A stretch of 64,000 nt of DNA from positions 434,001 to 498,000 of the forward strand of contig JAIVFJ010000006.1 in the NCBI GenBank assembly GCA_025765615.1, in the 5' to 3' direction. The notes beneath the pieces were generated by a model. That model was not told where the DNA came from. It saw nothing but the letters and a program-made list of their open reading frames with translations, and ran no database searches. A program made the position numbers and the translations under genes. Positions 33,240 through 44,937 of this stretch are shown in pieces (within the stretch, counting starts at the first letter, position 1; each line of letters begins with the position of its first letter). Origin of the DNA: Zopfochytrium polystomum. Taxonomy: Eukaryota; Chytridiomycota; Chytridiomycetes; Chytridiales; Chytridiaceae.

Positions 33240-33670
33240 CAGATCAACGTCAGATCAACATCAGATTGTTGTCAGATCGTCAGATCATCATCAGATCGAC
33301 TTCAGATTGACTCCAGAACCCTCCACCACCACCCCACCACTTTGCCACTGCCAGATTGACGTCAGATCTTCATCAGATCGTCAGACAGGTCAACGTCAGA
33401 TTGACTCCAGATCATCAGATTGACATCAGATCTTCATCAGATTGACTCCAGATCGTCAGATCGACGTCAGATCTTCGTCAGATTGTCACATCATCGTCAG
33501 GTCAACGTCAGATTTTCGTCAGATTGTCTCCAGATCATCATATCATCATCAGATTGTCGCCAGATTGACTCCAGATTATTACCAGAACGCCCAACTCTTG
33601 TCAGATTGCCAGATAATCATCCGATTGTCGTCAGATCATCGTCAGATTGACTTCAGATTGCTGCCAGATT
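33240..33670 (+). repeat. minisatellite at the LINE 5' end (TCAGAT units)
   Basis: Over 30 repeats of CAGAT(C/T) separated by 3-8 bp, for example TCAGATTGACGTCAGATC. The palindrome TGACGTCA (a CRE/ATF site) occurs within it at about 33356. A long open frame through it (from 33442) is likely an accident of the repeat. Confidence 0.8.
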
Positions 33671-33765
33671 GCCTCCAGCAATCACTTTCCTCCTTCACCA
33701 CCACAACCACATTGCACCCACATCACAACCTTTGTGCTGAATTGGGATTGGCACCCCCCTATTTC

Positions 33766-35229
33766 ATGAGCAGCCCACCTCCCTCCACGTTCTTCGGCAC
33801 CCACGCTGATCAACACATATTGACAATCACCACTCAGCCAGACCCCACTATTGCCCCACTCACTGATCTTGACATCCTACGCTTTATCTCCACTTGCGAC
33901 CTCACCATCCGACAGCGGCCCTTGCTCTCCAAGGACCAGACTTCTTACTCGCTCCGCCTTCTGCATCCTTTGTCGGACGAACAGGCTGCCCGTCTTCAGA
34001 CCACATCCCCACACATTAAATTTTCTTACACCTGTCGACTACCAGCTGCTGCCACAGAATTCACCAACGAACCTACCAACCAACTCGTACTCCAACACCT
34101 GGCTCCTGGAACTACTAGAAAGAACTTTGATGAGCAAACTCATGCAATCACCTCTGCTTTATCCTCGTGCGGCTCCATAATGGCTATTCATTTTGCACAC
34201 CACCAGCTTTCCGCCTCCGCATCGGCCACAGTTCTTTTTGACGGCCCTCCTCACAATCCCCCTCAGTTCATAACTATTATGGGTGCAGGTGTCACAATTC
34301 GACCACTGGAACCTTCTGCAGAAAACCAGCGGCGAATCAGCGATGAAAAGCAACGCACAGCTGTCCTTTATAACATTCGTCGCTCCACAAGTATCTATGA
34401 CCTTGAGGCCATCCAATATGAGTTTGGGTGCACGTCAGTTCGCATTCCAGGATTCTTCAACTCAGCAAAGGGCACTGCTGGCCTTTCGTCGTCTGCCCAT
34501 TTTGTTTTTGCAACCCGCGCATTGATGTTGCAAAAAACTAACCAATCAGTTGTCTTCAATGGCCGTGCACTCCCATTTCACCCACTCCAAAAGGAAGATT
34601 TCACTCCCTTCCCCTGCTGTCGCCGTTGTGGAAACTCCAACCATACCTCTCAATCTTGCAAAACTGGCCGCCCCTCTGGCTCCCTCCTTAACCAAGCCAC
34701 TTCAGCAGATTCCAAAGACAACAGCCAGACAGCTCAGGCCCCTCCTGACACCACAACTCCCCCACCTGTCCTGCCTGCTCCCCCTCCTGTCCCTCCTCCA
34801 CAGCTGCAGTCAATTTTGAAGGTCCTTGAAAACATCCAGCAACAGCTTCTCGCACAACAGACCTCCTTGCGCACAGAGCTGAAAGAGCATCAGACAACAG
34901 TACGCACTGACATCCAAAAACTCACCACTCAGCTTTCCCAACTTGAGCCAATCCCTGCAGCACTGGAACACGGCTTAGCAAAGGTGGACCACGACATTCA
35001 GAGACTTGCAGCTGCTGCAGCCAACGTGGACACTTCACTCAAAAACCATGCTGGCGCCATCCACAACCTAAATCAGCGAGTCACCACACTGGAGCCACTC
35101 ACTGCACAATTGGACAGCCGCCTCACAGCAGTGGACACAACCACCCAGCTCCTCAGCTCTCGCCTCTGGACAATTGAAGAATGGTTGAAATACAATGACC
35201 CAATTGATGAGTACCTTGACGACCGTTGA
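33766..35229 (+). pseudogene. LINE ORF1 (RNA-binding protein), split by LTR-B
   Basis: I prefer ATG 33766 (MSSPPPSTFFGTH) because the frame upstream is the minisatellite. The protein has a CCHC zinc knuckle CRRCGNSNHTSQSC near 34618-34660, then a Pro-rich linker and a coiled-coil C-terminus (QQQLLAQQTSLRTELKEHQ). The TGA stop at 35227-35229 is the first three bases of the inserted LTR-B. Beyond that insertion the same frame resumes at 36471 and runs to TAG 36789-36791. ORF1 proteins bind the element's RNA and assist target-primed reverse transcription. Confidence 0.78.
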
Positions 35230-36465
35230 TGAAATCCCACCCAGGACTGGAGGGACTTGGTGTGTGTGGGGATGAAGAGAGAGAGAGAGAGAGAGAGCAG
35301 TGATGATGGAAAAGGGAGAGGAGTGAGAGGATAGAGAGAGGAGAGAGGAGTGAGTGGGCAGAGATGGAAGAGAGAGCAAATGGAGGAAGAGAGATTGGCT
35401 TGTTTTGCACTGGATTCTGTCAAAGCAGCAAGGAGGGGGTTGGATTCCTTGTTTGATCTCTGTGAGAGGTTGCTGCTTTTATACTCCTGCAGGTTGGAGC
35501 CATCAGAAAACAGAGGGAGCAGTGGGCTGCACAGAGCAGGCCACAGAAATGAGATAAACCAGGCTGAGCACAAATCCCCAGCCTGGGCTAAGTACCCATT
35601 CAGGGCTGAGTACCACCCAGTGCTGGGCATCACTCAGGGCTGGATACCAGCCAGGGCTAAGTACCAGCCTGGGCTGAGCACCACCCAGGGCTGAGTACCA
35701 GCCTGGACTGTGCACCACCCAGGGCTAAGTACCAGCCAGGGCTGAGTACCACCTTGGGCTGAGTACTTTGTCTGGGCTGAGTACCACCAGGAACCAATTT
35801 ACAGCTTGTTTGAGAAACAGTTGCTTGTAAATTGGTTTGGTTGTTTCCAAATCAGGAAGCTTGTTTGGAAACAAGCCGCTTTTTCCTTGTTTTTAGAAAT
35901 CCAATGATTGGTGCAATCTCTGGTGAGCTCAGTTTTTATCTCACTTTTAGAAATGCAGTGATTGGTGCAATCACTGATTCCTAAATGCCTGTTGCATTGC
36001 TCAGATTGCACAGCACAGCAGGAAAGCTGGAATTCCAGATCAGGAAGCGGAATTCCGGTGCAGAGAGAGGAATTCCAGATCAGGAAGCGGAAATCCGATG
36101 CAGAGCGCGGAATTCCGGTGCAGAGAGCGGAATTCCGATGCAGAGAGCGGAATTCCGGAGCATTGGGCAGTGGTACACTGCTTCTGCATGCTTGCTGTGC
36201 TGTGTTACATGTGCAGAGTGCGTAGTTTGCGCGTTTTTGTGCATGTTCTAATTGCATTGTTCCTACCGGTAGGATGAACAAAGCTAGAACAACAGCCGCC
36301 TTTGCCTATCTCTTTTTATTGAGAACAGATTAGCCCTTCCGAGCGCCCCATTCAAGTATTGAATCTACTGAGCCCTTCAAACACCCCATCCAATGTGATT
36401 GGATGGAGTTCTCAAAAGGATCATCAGTAACTGGCGTAGTGTACCCCGTGGGTCGAATCTCAACA
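35227..36465 (-). mobile_element. solo LTR-B (1.24 kb), TSD ACCGT
   Basis: Flanked by ACCGT (35222-35226 and 36466-36470). On plus it starts TGATGAAATC and ends CTCAACA, so TG...CA in sense as well. Sense is minus, judged by the TATA box (GAGTATAAAAGC, near 35485 on the minus strand) about 250 bp before the end. It contains a GA/CT-rich stretch (35279-35400) and a minisatellite of GGGCTGAGTACCA-type units (35570-35790). Another copy is at 42017-49443. Confidence 0.88.
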
Positions 36466-36470
36466 ACCGT

Positions 36471-36717
36471 TCCTCCGCTGAACCTTTATCTACTACTACT
36501 GTCCCAGCTCGATCAGCTGTGACGTCACCACACACTCAAGCTCCAGTTCCTCTTCAACTCCTCCCAACAGAACTGCCCCCAAACCTGCCCCCAAACCTGC
36601 CCCCAAACCTGCCCCAAAAACTGCCTCAAAAACCAGGAACACTGCCTCAACTTGACCAATATTCTTATTCTTTTTTTTGTGAAAGCCCCTTTGCTATTGA
36701 TATCACTCTTATTTCTC

Positions 36718-36755
<38 letters not shown>

Positions 36756-36791
36756 AGAGACATTATTAGCAGGACTTCCTGCACCCCTTAG
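36471..36791 (+). pseudogene. LINE ORF1, C-terminal part after the LTR-B insertion
   Basis: Continues ORF1 in frame, with PPNLPPNLPPNLPQ repeats and a Lys run coded by the A36 tract, to TAG 36789-36791. ORF2 follows in the same frame after six bases. Confidence 0.65.
36719..36754 (+). repeat. A36 homopolymer inside LINE ORF1 tail
   Basis: 36 consecutive A, coding Lys in ORF1, 43 bp before the ORF2 ATG. Confidence 0.95.
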
Positions 36792-36797
36792 TCAACT

Positions 36798-39540
36798 ATG
36801 TCAACTAGCCCTGTGTCTAGCACACCACCCCCAACACCACCACCCCTCCCTCGCTTTGCAACTTGGAACATCCGTCGTGCCTTCCCCACCAAGGCTGCAT
36901 CTATCTTCCACTGGCTCAATCACACCAAAACCACCATCCTTGCCATTCAAGAAACTGGCTGCTCTGACACAGAGGCCACCCACTCCATTCGTCACATCAC
37001 TAGGAATTACAAAGGTTTCTTCATATCCTCCACCCCCTCCCGTCACGCTGGCGTTGGTTTCATCATTTCATCTTCCCTGGCACCACACATCACTGACGTC
37101 TCCCACTTTGGAACTCGTGCCATTGCCCTCACCTTATCTTTTGCTTGACGCTCCATCCTCCTGCGAAATATTTACTGGCCTGCTGACCCCCAATCTGAGG
37201 AACTCCCTGACTTGCAAAAATGGTGCAACTCTCTTGCCTCATCTGACTCCACCTCACCCCACCAAGCCTACTGGTTTGGTGACTGGAATGCCATCACTGA
37301 CCCCCTTGACCACTCCACCAGAGCCCCCACACCTACTTCCCGCCATGGGTTCCTCCCCACCCTCTCCCTGAAAGGCTTTGTTGATTCCTTTAGACACCTG
37401 CACCCAGACTTACCCTCTTACACACACACTGCTGGCTCCTACTCCTCTCGTTTGGACAGCATTTGGCTCTCACCCCCTGCTCTTGACTACATCACTGAAG
37501 CTAACATTTCTTCTCCACTTGAAGAGCCCCATCTCACTGACACTTCAGACCACCTCCCCTTCAACATAATTCTTGCTTCCTCCCCCTTCCACACTTTTTC
37601 CTTCTCCCCTCTGCGCCAGCAGGTCATCAAACCCCTGGAAGCTTCAGAGGAGCAACTCGACAATTACACTTCAGCCGTCTCAGTTGAGCTTGCCCCCCTC
37701 TCAGCAGCCCTTGCAGCCTTGGACAGCATTCTTCTCCCCTCCGAGCTTGAGTTCCTCTGTTCTCCATCTCTACCCTTTCAATACCCCTCCCCAGAACGTG
37801 CATCACTCCTCGTCAGCCACTTTGACACACTCTCCACATCATTTCATGAGTTGCTGCTTTGGCTTGGCAAAAAGTTCCTTCCTCACAAGGGAACCTCCTC
37901 AGTAGCGCCAAAGATAGATTGCCGTGCCAAACCATTCCTTGTTGCACGTTGGAAAGTAGAGAAACTGTGGGCACTTGCCAAACACCCTGCACATGATCTG
38001 GCTAACATCTTCCCTTCCATTCCTTTGACCCCATCTGAGTGGGGCGCAGATCAGTCTTACTCCTTCTTGTCCCACATCCACTCTCAGTACAAAGCCCGCT
38101 TCTTGGACACAACTGACTATCGTGATGTTTTACTCCCCGCCCTCAACCGCCATCGCCAGGCCATCTACCGTGCCCAATGCCAGGCAGCAGAAAAGCACAA
38201 AATGGAGGACATTGCCACAGCTCTCACACATAGACACGACCTTTTCTCTTCTGGCAAGATAAAGACTGTCCTCAACAACATCCTCAACCGCACGCGCAGC
38301 AACTCTAGCATCGACCACATTCGCTATACTACTGCCGAAGGTCCCTCAATCACCCACGATCCTGACCTTGTCCCTGGTATCTGCCAACAACAGGTCGAAC
38401 ACTGGTTTCGCCCTCGTACCCTCACTCCCTTCCCACCATCCTCTCCATTTCACTCTGAGATGCAACCCCGTCCCCACATCCCCCCAGATCTTTTCTCCAA
38501 GGTTATGCTGCCCCCTTCTGCCAACGATGTCAAAAACGCTCTCACATCTCTTGCCTCAAACAAAGCCCCTGGCCCCTCCCAAATCTCCAGAGAGCTTCTC
38601 CTCGCAGCTGGTCCTGATGCTCTTGCATTCTTCTCCTCCCTCATCATTCGGTCTTTTCTCTTCCTTGACATCCCAGACTCTTGGGCATCTTCCTCCATCT
38701 TCCCCATACCCAAGAAAGCTGCGTGGGGTGGTGACATCACTAACCTCCGTCCAATCAGCCTCTGCGAACTTGCTGCCAAAGTTGTTCAATCCATCCGTCT
38801 TTCTCGTATCTCTTCCATCCTCTCTTCTCACAATGTACTCCTTGGTCGCAACTTCTCTGCCCTACCTGGCTCTTCTCCTGACCCACCTCTCCACCTGGTA
38901 TGCTACGCCCTTGACCTTGCCCATTCCACTAAACAGCCCTTATACCTTCTCCTCAACGACATTAAGAAAGCTTTTGACAGTGCCCCTGTTGCTGGCCTCA
39001 TTGCCTCCTGGGAACGTATTCACCTCCCCTCTTCTTATGTTCACATGCGTGTCAATTCCCAACGTCGTTTTCGTTCCTCTGTCATCACAGCTTTTGGCCC
39101 ATCCCCTTCCTTCCCCATTGGCACTATGATTCAGCAAGGCTCCCTTGAGGGACCCCTTGATTGGCGTATCTTTTGGGACCCTGTTCTTTGCGTTCTTGAT
39201 CGCTGTACCACCGGTTTCATTTTCTCAGTTCCCACCCCTCATAACTTCCCTGTCCAATTCTTCAACCCCCCACCCCCTGTCTCTGTTACTGGCTTTGCCC
39301 TTGTCGACGACACCAACACCCTCTCCAGCACCCTGGAGGATCTGCAGCTTCAGGCCGACCTCCTCTTTGAGTACCAGTCACATAACGACATCGAGTCTAA
39401 CACCAAGAAAATCTTCATCTCCGCCGTCAACACCCCACGATCAGCACCTACCACCATTAACTGGGGCACCACAGTCCTTCCCATCCACCCGCCAAACACC
39501 ACCTTTCGACACCTAGGCAACTACTTCACAGCAGACTGTA
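36798..39540 (+). pseudogene. LINE ORF2: APE endonuclease and reverse transcriptase
   Basis: ATG 36798. The endonuclease has RFATWNIRRAF, AIQETGCSD, VGFIISSS, then YWFGDWNAI, SYSSRLDSIW and DTSDHLPF, the order of AP-endonuclease motifs. A single in-frame TGA interrupts it at 37146-37148. The RT has NKAPGPSQISRELL, SIFPIPKK, NLRPISL, the first catalytic Asp at LLNDIKKAFDSA, GTMIQQGSLEGP, and a second catalytic block GFALVDDTNTLS (VDD rather than the usual A-DD). ORF2 would nick the target and reverse-transcribe from it. A frameshift follows near 39540. Confidence 0.85.
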
Positions 39541-41000
39541 TGAGCTCAGCACCACCACCAATTTCCTCGACATTATCAAACACAAAAAGATGGGTGACAA
39601 AATTGCTTCTTACCTCATCCGTAACGTTCTCCTCCCACGTGTCCGCTTTCTGTGGAAAACTGCCATTCTCCCCCGTACTTTCCTCAACAACCTCACCACA
39701 CTCTGTCGCAAAACCTTCAAACGCCTGGTTGGCTACTGCACCTCTTTTCCCAATGCCCTCCTCCATCACCCTATGACCCATAACTTCCCTGACTTTTACA
39801 ATGAATACTGCTCTGACATGATTGTTGACCTCAACTCTCGCTTGAACTCCCCCTCTCTCATTGGCCACATAAGCCGTATCATGATGCACCACCTCCAACT
39901 TGACCTGGCCTCTGGAGCTCCAGTTTTCTCACATCCCTTACCCTTGTCCCAGCCAAAAAAAACACTTCACCAAGTCTCTCATTCCCCTCCTTTTTAACCA
40001 ACAAACATCCTTCCAATACTCTGGTCCACCCCTATTTTCTGTTCATGCTCACTCCATCAACTCATTAGTTCCTTGGCTTATTTTTCTCAAAGTGCTTCCC
40101 ACTCTCCGTTCACACTCAGTCTTCTTTTTTGAAGAACTTTTTGACCTTCGCCTCACCAGTCCTTCTTACAAAGACAGCTCTCTCCCTGACAAACTCTGTG
40201 AAGTGTACCACATCATTAAGACCTTTATTTTTGCTGCTCCCACCTTTGGCTCTCCAGTCTTTTACCACAGCCCTCCTGATGGTCCTCTTTACAATCCCTT
40301 TTACCCATCTTCTTTGGATCCCCTTCACCATCCCCCCCTTGCTCGTGGCAGTTTTTTCCGTCTGATGACCCCACCACAAGTGGAATTCTTCCGCATTGTT
40401 AACTGGACTCACACACTCCCAAACCCCCAACTCCTTTCTCATCACTACTCCAGGCTCCCTGAACGCCTTCACCCTTCCTCCCACAATTTCCACTTGGTTC
40501 AATGCCTTGGCTGCCCCATTGGCTCCCCCCCATTCTCTTACCCCTGCAGCAAGCACATCTCTCCCTACAATCCAACTTCCCTTGCACACTCCACCTACAC
40601 AGTCCCCATCAGCAGCCGCACAACTGCTACTGCAACCGGACCCTCCCAGCCCATCTTCTTTGTTAACTCACCTTCCCCCACCACCGTTTTCACACCCACA
40701 CCTTTCCCACTCCTCACCTCCCGCCACTCCACTTTCAATCCAGCTCCCTTCACGAATCCCTGCTTTCAACCAATGGACGTGCCCCTCCTCCCTGCTGACC
40801 TTGCTCATACCCACCTATCCTTGACCTTTGACACTGATGGCTCCCTTCGCGAGGAGGGCTTCATGGCTGGCTCTGTTGTTTGCCTTGAGCTTAACTTTGA
40901 ATTTTCTTTTGCCCTCCCTCCACTCTCTGCCTCTTCCACAACTGCTGAAATTGCTGCTCTCCTTGCTGCCCTCACCATCACTGCAAAGCTTTCATTGGGC
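39541..41000 (+). pseudogene. LINE ORF2 C-terminal region with partial RNase H
   Basis: Continues in frame 2 (KIASYLIRNVLLPRVRFLW) and, after a second shift near 39955 at an A-run (CAAAAAAAACAC), in frame 3. Near 40800 comes an RNase H beginning: LTFDTDGSLREEGFMAG (catalytic Asp) and STTAEIAALLAALTI (catalytic Glu). The later Asp and His motifs are missing because the LINE ends near 41000. Confidence 0.75.
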
Positions 41001-42011
41001 ACCTTCAATTATAAGTGTGATGTTGTTGGCGAGTGGTATGAGAGCTGTGACGAATCCTTCACAAGTAAGAATAGGTCCTTCTTTGGCGATACGCATGCTA
41101 GATTTCTGCTGAGTATAACTATAGGGAATGAAGAGAGAGAAATCTCGAAGTGTTGTGACATTGCAACCGTTGTCGATGAGTACAGGAAAAGAAATTGGAA
41201 GGGAAGGGACGTTAACTGCAAATGCCCGGATTACTCCCGGGCCATCCAAAAATCCTGTTGACTTTCATCTTGTTCAGTCTCTGATTGGAGTTGTGTTTCC
41301 ATCCACAATTGCTGTTCTGCAGCATACTGCTCACTTTGCTGGTCATCCCAATCACCATTCTGTAGCAGAAGTGCTTGGTTTTCAGGTATCTGCTGTTGTG
41401 GCGGGTTTGGTTGCTGGAGTAAGAGCGCATTTGGGTTTGCTGGTGGTCGATTCTGTTGCTGTTGCTGCAATTGCTGAAGAAATGTGTTGGCACACTGTCG
41501 AGCAACATGACCATAGCCTCCACATGCATGACATTGGACTCCAAAAGACTGTTGCTGTGCAGGGTACCAACTCCCCCCAGAGCCGCGTCCCATTGCGGTA
41601 CCACCTGTTGCTGTTCCACGTGAACTTAGTCCTCGCCATGTTCCTCGGCCTCGGCCAAAACCACCATATGGGCTCGGTGTGTGCTGTTGGGACTGAGGGT
41701 TTTGGTACTGCAAGGTTGTTGGGCGGATATTAGGATACGGCTGGTACTGCTGAGGTTTATGATAACTGCCACGACCGCGGAGTTGACTATAGTGTACTTT
41801 TGGCTGAATAATTACATTTGCTGTTGGTGTAGTGACTTCTGGAATGGCTGTTGTCAGGTCCCGCTCCTGTTGTGCTGCAAGTCGATCCCGCCTCTCATCA
41901 TATGTATTTTGGCGGGCAGTAGATTTAAATAAGGTGATTAGTTTAGTCAATGATGAAACAGAAGTGATAGGATTCCCTGCAAACATGAACGTATTGGCAA
42001 CACCCATATCG
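40995..42011 (-). pseudogene. Copia-3 gag C-terminus, zinc knuckle and protease
   Basis: Continuation of the gag beginning at 50080, resuming at DMGVANTFMFAGNPITSV immediately left of LTR-B. It has a Gly/Arg- and Gln-rich linker, a CCHC knuckle CHACGGYGHVARQC (41505-41546) and a Gln run. A protease follows with the active site VLIDNGCNVTTL, where Asn replaces the Ser/Thr of the usual DSG. It breaks off near 40995 at the LINE. Confidence 0.78.
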
Positions 42012-42779
42012 ATTAGTGTTGAGATTCGACCCACGGGGTACACTACGCCAGTTACTGATGATCCCTTTGAGAACTCCATCCAATCACATTGGATGGGGTG
42101 TTCGAAGGGCTCAGTAGATTCAATACTTGAATGGGGCGCTCGGAAGGGCTAATCTGTTCTCAATAAAAAGAGATAGGCAAAGGCGGCTGTTTTTCTAGCT
42201 TTGTTCATCCTACCAGTAGGAACAATGCAATTAGAACATGCACAAAAACGCTCAAACTACGCACTCTGCACATGTAACACAGCACAGCAAGCATGCAGAA
42301 GCAGTGTACCACTGCCCCATGCTCTGGAATTCCACTCTCTGCATGGAAATTCCGCTCCCTGATCCAGAATTCCAGCTTCCCTGCTGTGCTGTGCAATCTG
42401 AGCAATGCAACAGGCATTTAGGAATCAGGGATTGCACCAATCACTGCATTTCTAAAAGTGAGATAAAAACTGAGCTCACCAGAGATTGCACCAATCATTG
42501 GATTTCTAAAAACAAGGAAAAAAGCGGCTTGTTTCCCAAACAAGCTTCCTGATTTGGAAACAACCAAACCAATTTACAAGCAACTGTTTCTCAAACAAGC
42601 TGTAAATTCGTTCCTGGTGGTACTCAGCCCAGACAAAGTGCTCAGCCCAAGGTGGTACTCAGCCCTGGGTGGTGCTCAGCCCAGGCTGGTACTCAGCCCT
42701 GGCTGGTATTCAGCCCTGAGTGATGCCCAGCACTGGGTGATACTTAGCCCTGAATGGGTACTTAGCCCAGGCTGGGGAT

Positions 42780-43008
42780 TGTTAGTTTTGGGTCTTTTGG
42801 TGTAAGCAGTGTGCAGGAGCTTTGACCAGTTTCTGCTCTGCAAGGATGACTTGCAGCATTTTGCAAGTGATGGTCCTTGTAACAGTTTTGTATAAAGACA
42901 AACACAAGACTGACAGAATCCAAGATCAACCTCCCACCACCACCACCTTCAGTAGTGTACACCACAGCAGCCCAACCCATCAATCAGCCACCATAGCAAA
43001 TTCTTTCA
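42780..43008 (+). repeat. Copia-2 5' LTR
   Basis: TGTTAGTTTTGGG ... TTCTTTCA. It contains GTAACAGTTTTGTATAAAG (42879-42897), where TATAAAG may be the TATA box. Confidence 0.92.
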
Positions 43009-43022
43009 TACAAAACTGTTAC
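43009..43022 (+). promoter_or_regulatory. putative primer-binding/cyclisation site of Copia-2
   Basis: TACAAAACTGTTAC starts at the first base after the 5' LTR. It is the exact reverse complement of 42879-42892 in the same LTR (and of 48962-48975 in the 3' LTR). It does not resemble a tRNA 3' end. Confidence 0.7.
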
Positions 43023-43607
43023 CCATCCCAATCACTTCCCCCTTGGTTTCAACAAAATCCAATCAGTAGAAGGGGTTGTACGCTTTTCAGATCTGCCAAC
43101 TTCGTGGAGCGATCACGGGCGCTACAGACATCGTACAGCAATTTCGTTACTACCATCGGAAAGCTCTTGATCTCCTCTTTCCAACGAACCCACCTGATCT
43201 CGGATCGGACGCTCCTACATCGTATCCACCGCCTCCAAAGTCGTCGCCCACTTTTCCAACTTCAACCTCAATTTGCTCGCCTTCCAGACCTCCCCCAGCC
43301 GATCCCAAGCTATCATTGGAAAGGCCTGCTTCGGGACTACACGACTGCCACCAACGGCACCCCAAAATCACTCTCCTTCGTGATAAGCGACGCCTTTTTC
43401 CATTCAGGGTCACCAGATTACCTCCAACCCTCACCATTAATTTTTGATTTTTTGTCCCCAATTGGAGACAACGACCACCCCCCTACCTGACACACACCAA
43501 GCTAACAAACCAACTTTTCATCTGCTGCAACACCACCTTCACCACACACCCAAAATCCAACGAAATCCCTTCAAACTTGGCACACATAATCGTCCTGAGA
43601 AAACAAC

Positions 43608-44175
43608 ATGACTACTGACTCAACCAATCACATCAACGCAGAGCAGAACGATGCAGTTGATCCACTAGACCTCTGCGACACTGGAACCTGTCTCATCAGA
43701 GATGGACCATTCCAAGGACAGAGATTCCAACTGGTGCCTCCGTCTTGTGGACCAGAGAAAGTAACTTGGTTTCCTGGTGCACAGAACCAGAATGCACATT
43801 GCTGTCTAATCATTCCTCGCCACATCTATCGAGCCCTCACCCAAATCACACCTGGTCGAACTTGCAAAGGAGATCATTGACGACTTTGAATGCATTAAAA
43901 TGGAACCAACTGAAGCCTCAGATGCCTTCATTACCCGATTCACTGAAGCGTACCATCGAGTCGACAGCTTTGCAAAGTCAGCAGCTGGAGAACTTCTCCA
44001 TCATATTCGCCCTTTCCAACAAGTTGTTCGAATCTTTGTTGGCTCACTGGGCCAAAGCCTGTTGGATATGGGAAAAGGAAAAGTTTTTCTTGTTGTCGGC
44101 AACCCAGCTCCTCAGATAACAAGTTTAGCCAAACTAATCTCACTCTTCAAAACCTGTTTGACAAAACAACTATGA
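43608..44175 (+). pseudogene. Copia-2 gag remnant
   Basis: MTTDSTNHINAEQNDAVDPL, then after frameshifts LAKEIIDDFECIKMEPTEAS and FITRFTEAYHRVDSFAKSA, ending LDMGKGKVFLVVGNPAPQIT. It aligns with the left remnant (31851) and with Copia-3 gag. Compared with the left copy it lacks the block ENFGDWLEDLTAELSNKN. Confidence 0.75.
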
Positions 44176-44770
44176 TAAGCAACACATGAGCTGGCTGATC
44201 AAGCAACAATCACTCGGCTACTGCTGCACCAGAAATCACCACACCAACTATTACTATCCTGGTTATCTGCCTTCATATTGATTGAACAACAAACAGCAGA
44301 GGTCCTCAAAAACCAACCAGCTCCATCAACTAATAATCAATCTGCTAAGTGTTTTGCTCTTCGCTTTTGATATGCATCAAAGTAACTGCCTTTATCCTCT
44401 CAACATTCAGCCATGCAGTCTCCTGGCATAACAAATTAGGAATTAATGATATGGTGTTTTCCTTGTCTATCAACCCATGGAGTTGGCAGTTCAATTTCTG
44501 GATTCCCTGATAGAGTGTTTTCAACCACACTGAAACTCTCACCATCAAACATATTAGTGATTGGGATGACCAATAGTTGTGCAAGTGCCAACTCTCACGA
44601 CCACGGCAACCTTGTGCAATTTCCTCATAACTTTGGACTCTGTTACATCAAGCTAAGCCTCTCCTTATCTTTTCTCAGATAACTTCAGCACTTCAGCCAA
44701 AGACAATTTGCAGTCCATTCATTGATAGAACAAGGACTGGTTGAGTAGTTTAACAATCCTCTAACCATTT

Positions 44771-44937
44771 TGTAAACAGTCTATTCTGAGTGGTTGCTAG
44801 GCAAGCGTGACCGGCACAGGGTCAAAACCTCTCATATATTATCTGCTTGAGCAGAGGAGGAGGAAAACTGTTGACACTGGGTTTCCATTCCACTTAATAC
44901 TCAGAGTATTTGTCATCAGCACAAGCCAGCGCCCAGT
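44771..44937 (+). repeat. repeat U, short copy inserted in Copia-2
   Basis: TGTAAACAGTCTATTCTGAG ... CAAGCCAGCGCCCAG. The corresponding place in the left arm (about 30455) lacks it, so it entered after the two arms separated. Confidence 0.7.

Larger units (their letters stand above)
33160..41000 (+). mobile_element. non-LTR retrotransposon (LINE) with APE endonuclease, RT and partial RNase H
   Basis: One LINE on the plus strand: a 5' minisatellite, ORF1 with a CCHC knuckle, an A-tract, ORF2 with endonuclease, reverse transcriptase and the beginning of an RNase H. ORF1 is split by LTR-B (35227-36465). The 3' end is missing: RNase H stops in mid-domain near 41000, where minus-strand Copia-3 protease begins. 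There is no 3' UTR or tail. The domain order (APE, RT, RNase H) fits the I/Tad groups. Boundaries are approximate because no target duplication was found. Confidence 0.82.

Noticed and set aside
33442..33765. N-terminal extension of LINE ORF1
   Set aside because: Encoded by the TCAGAT minisatellite and without protein-like complexity; ATG 33766 is preferred.
35570..35790. CRISPR-like array in the LTR-B minisatellite
   Set aside because: Units are contiguous GGGCTGAGTACCA variants without unique spacers; it is a minisatellite in a eukaryotic LTR.
41128..41733. 201-codon plus-strand frame
   Set aside because: Antisense to the Copia-3 gag/protease fragment, whose CCHC knuckle and protease motif fix the minus strand as coding.
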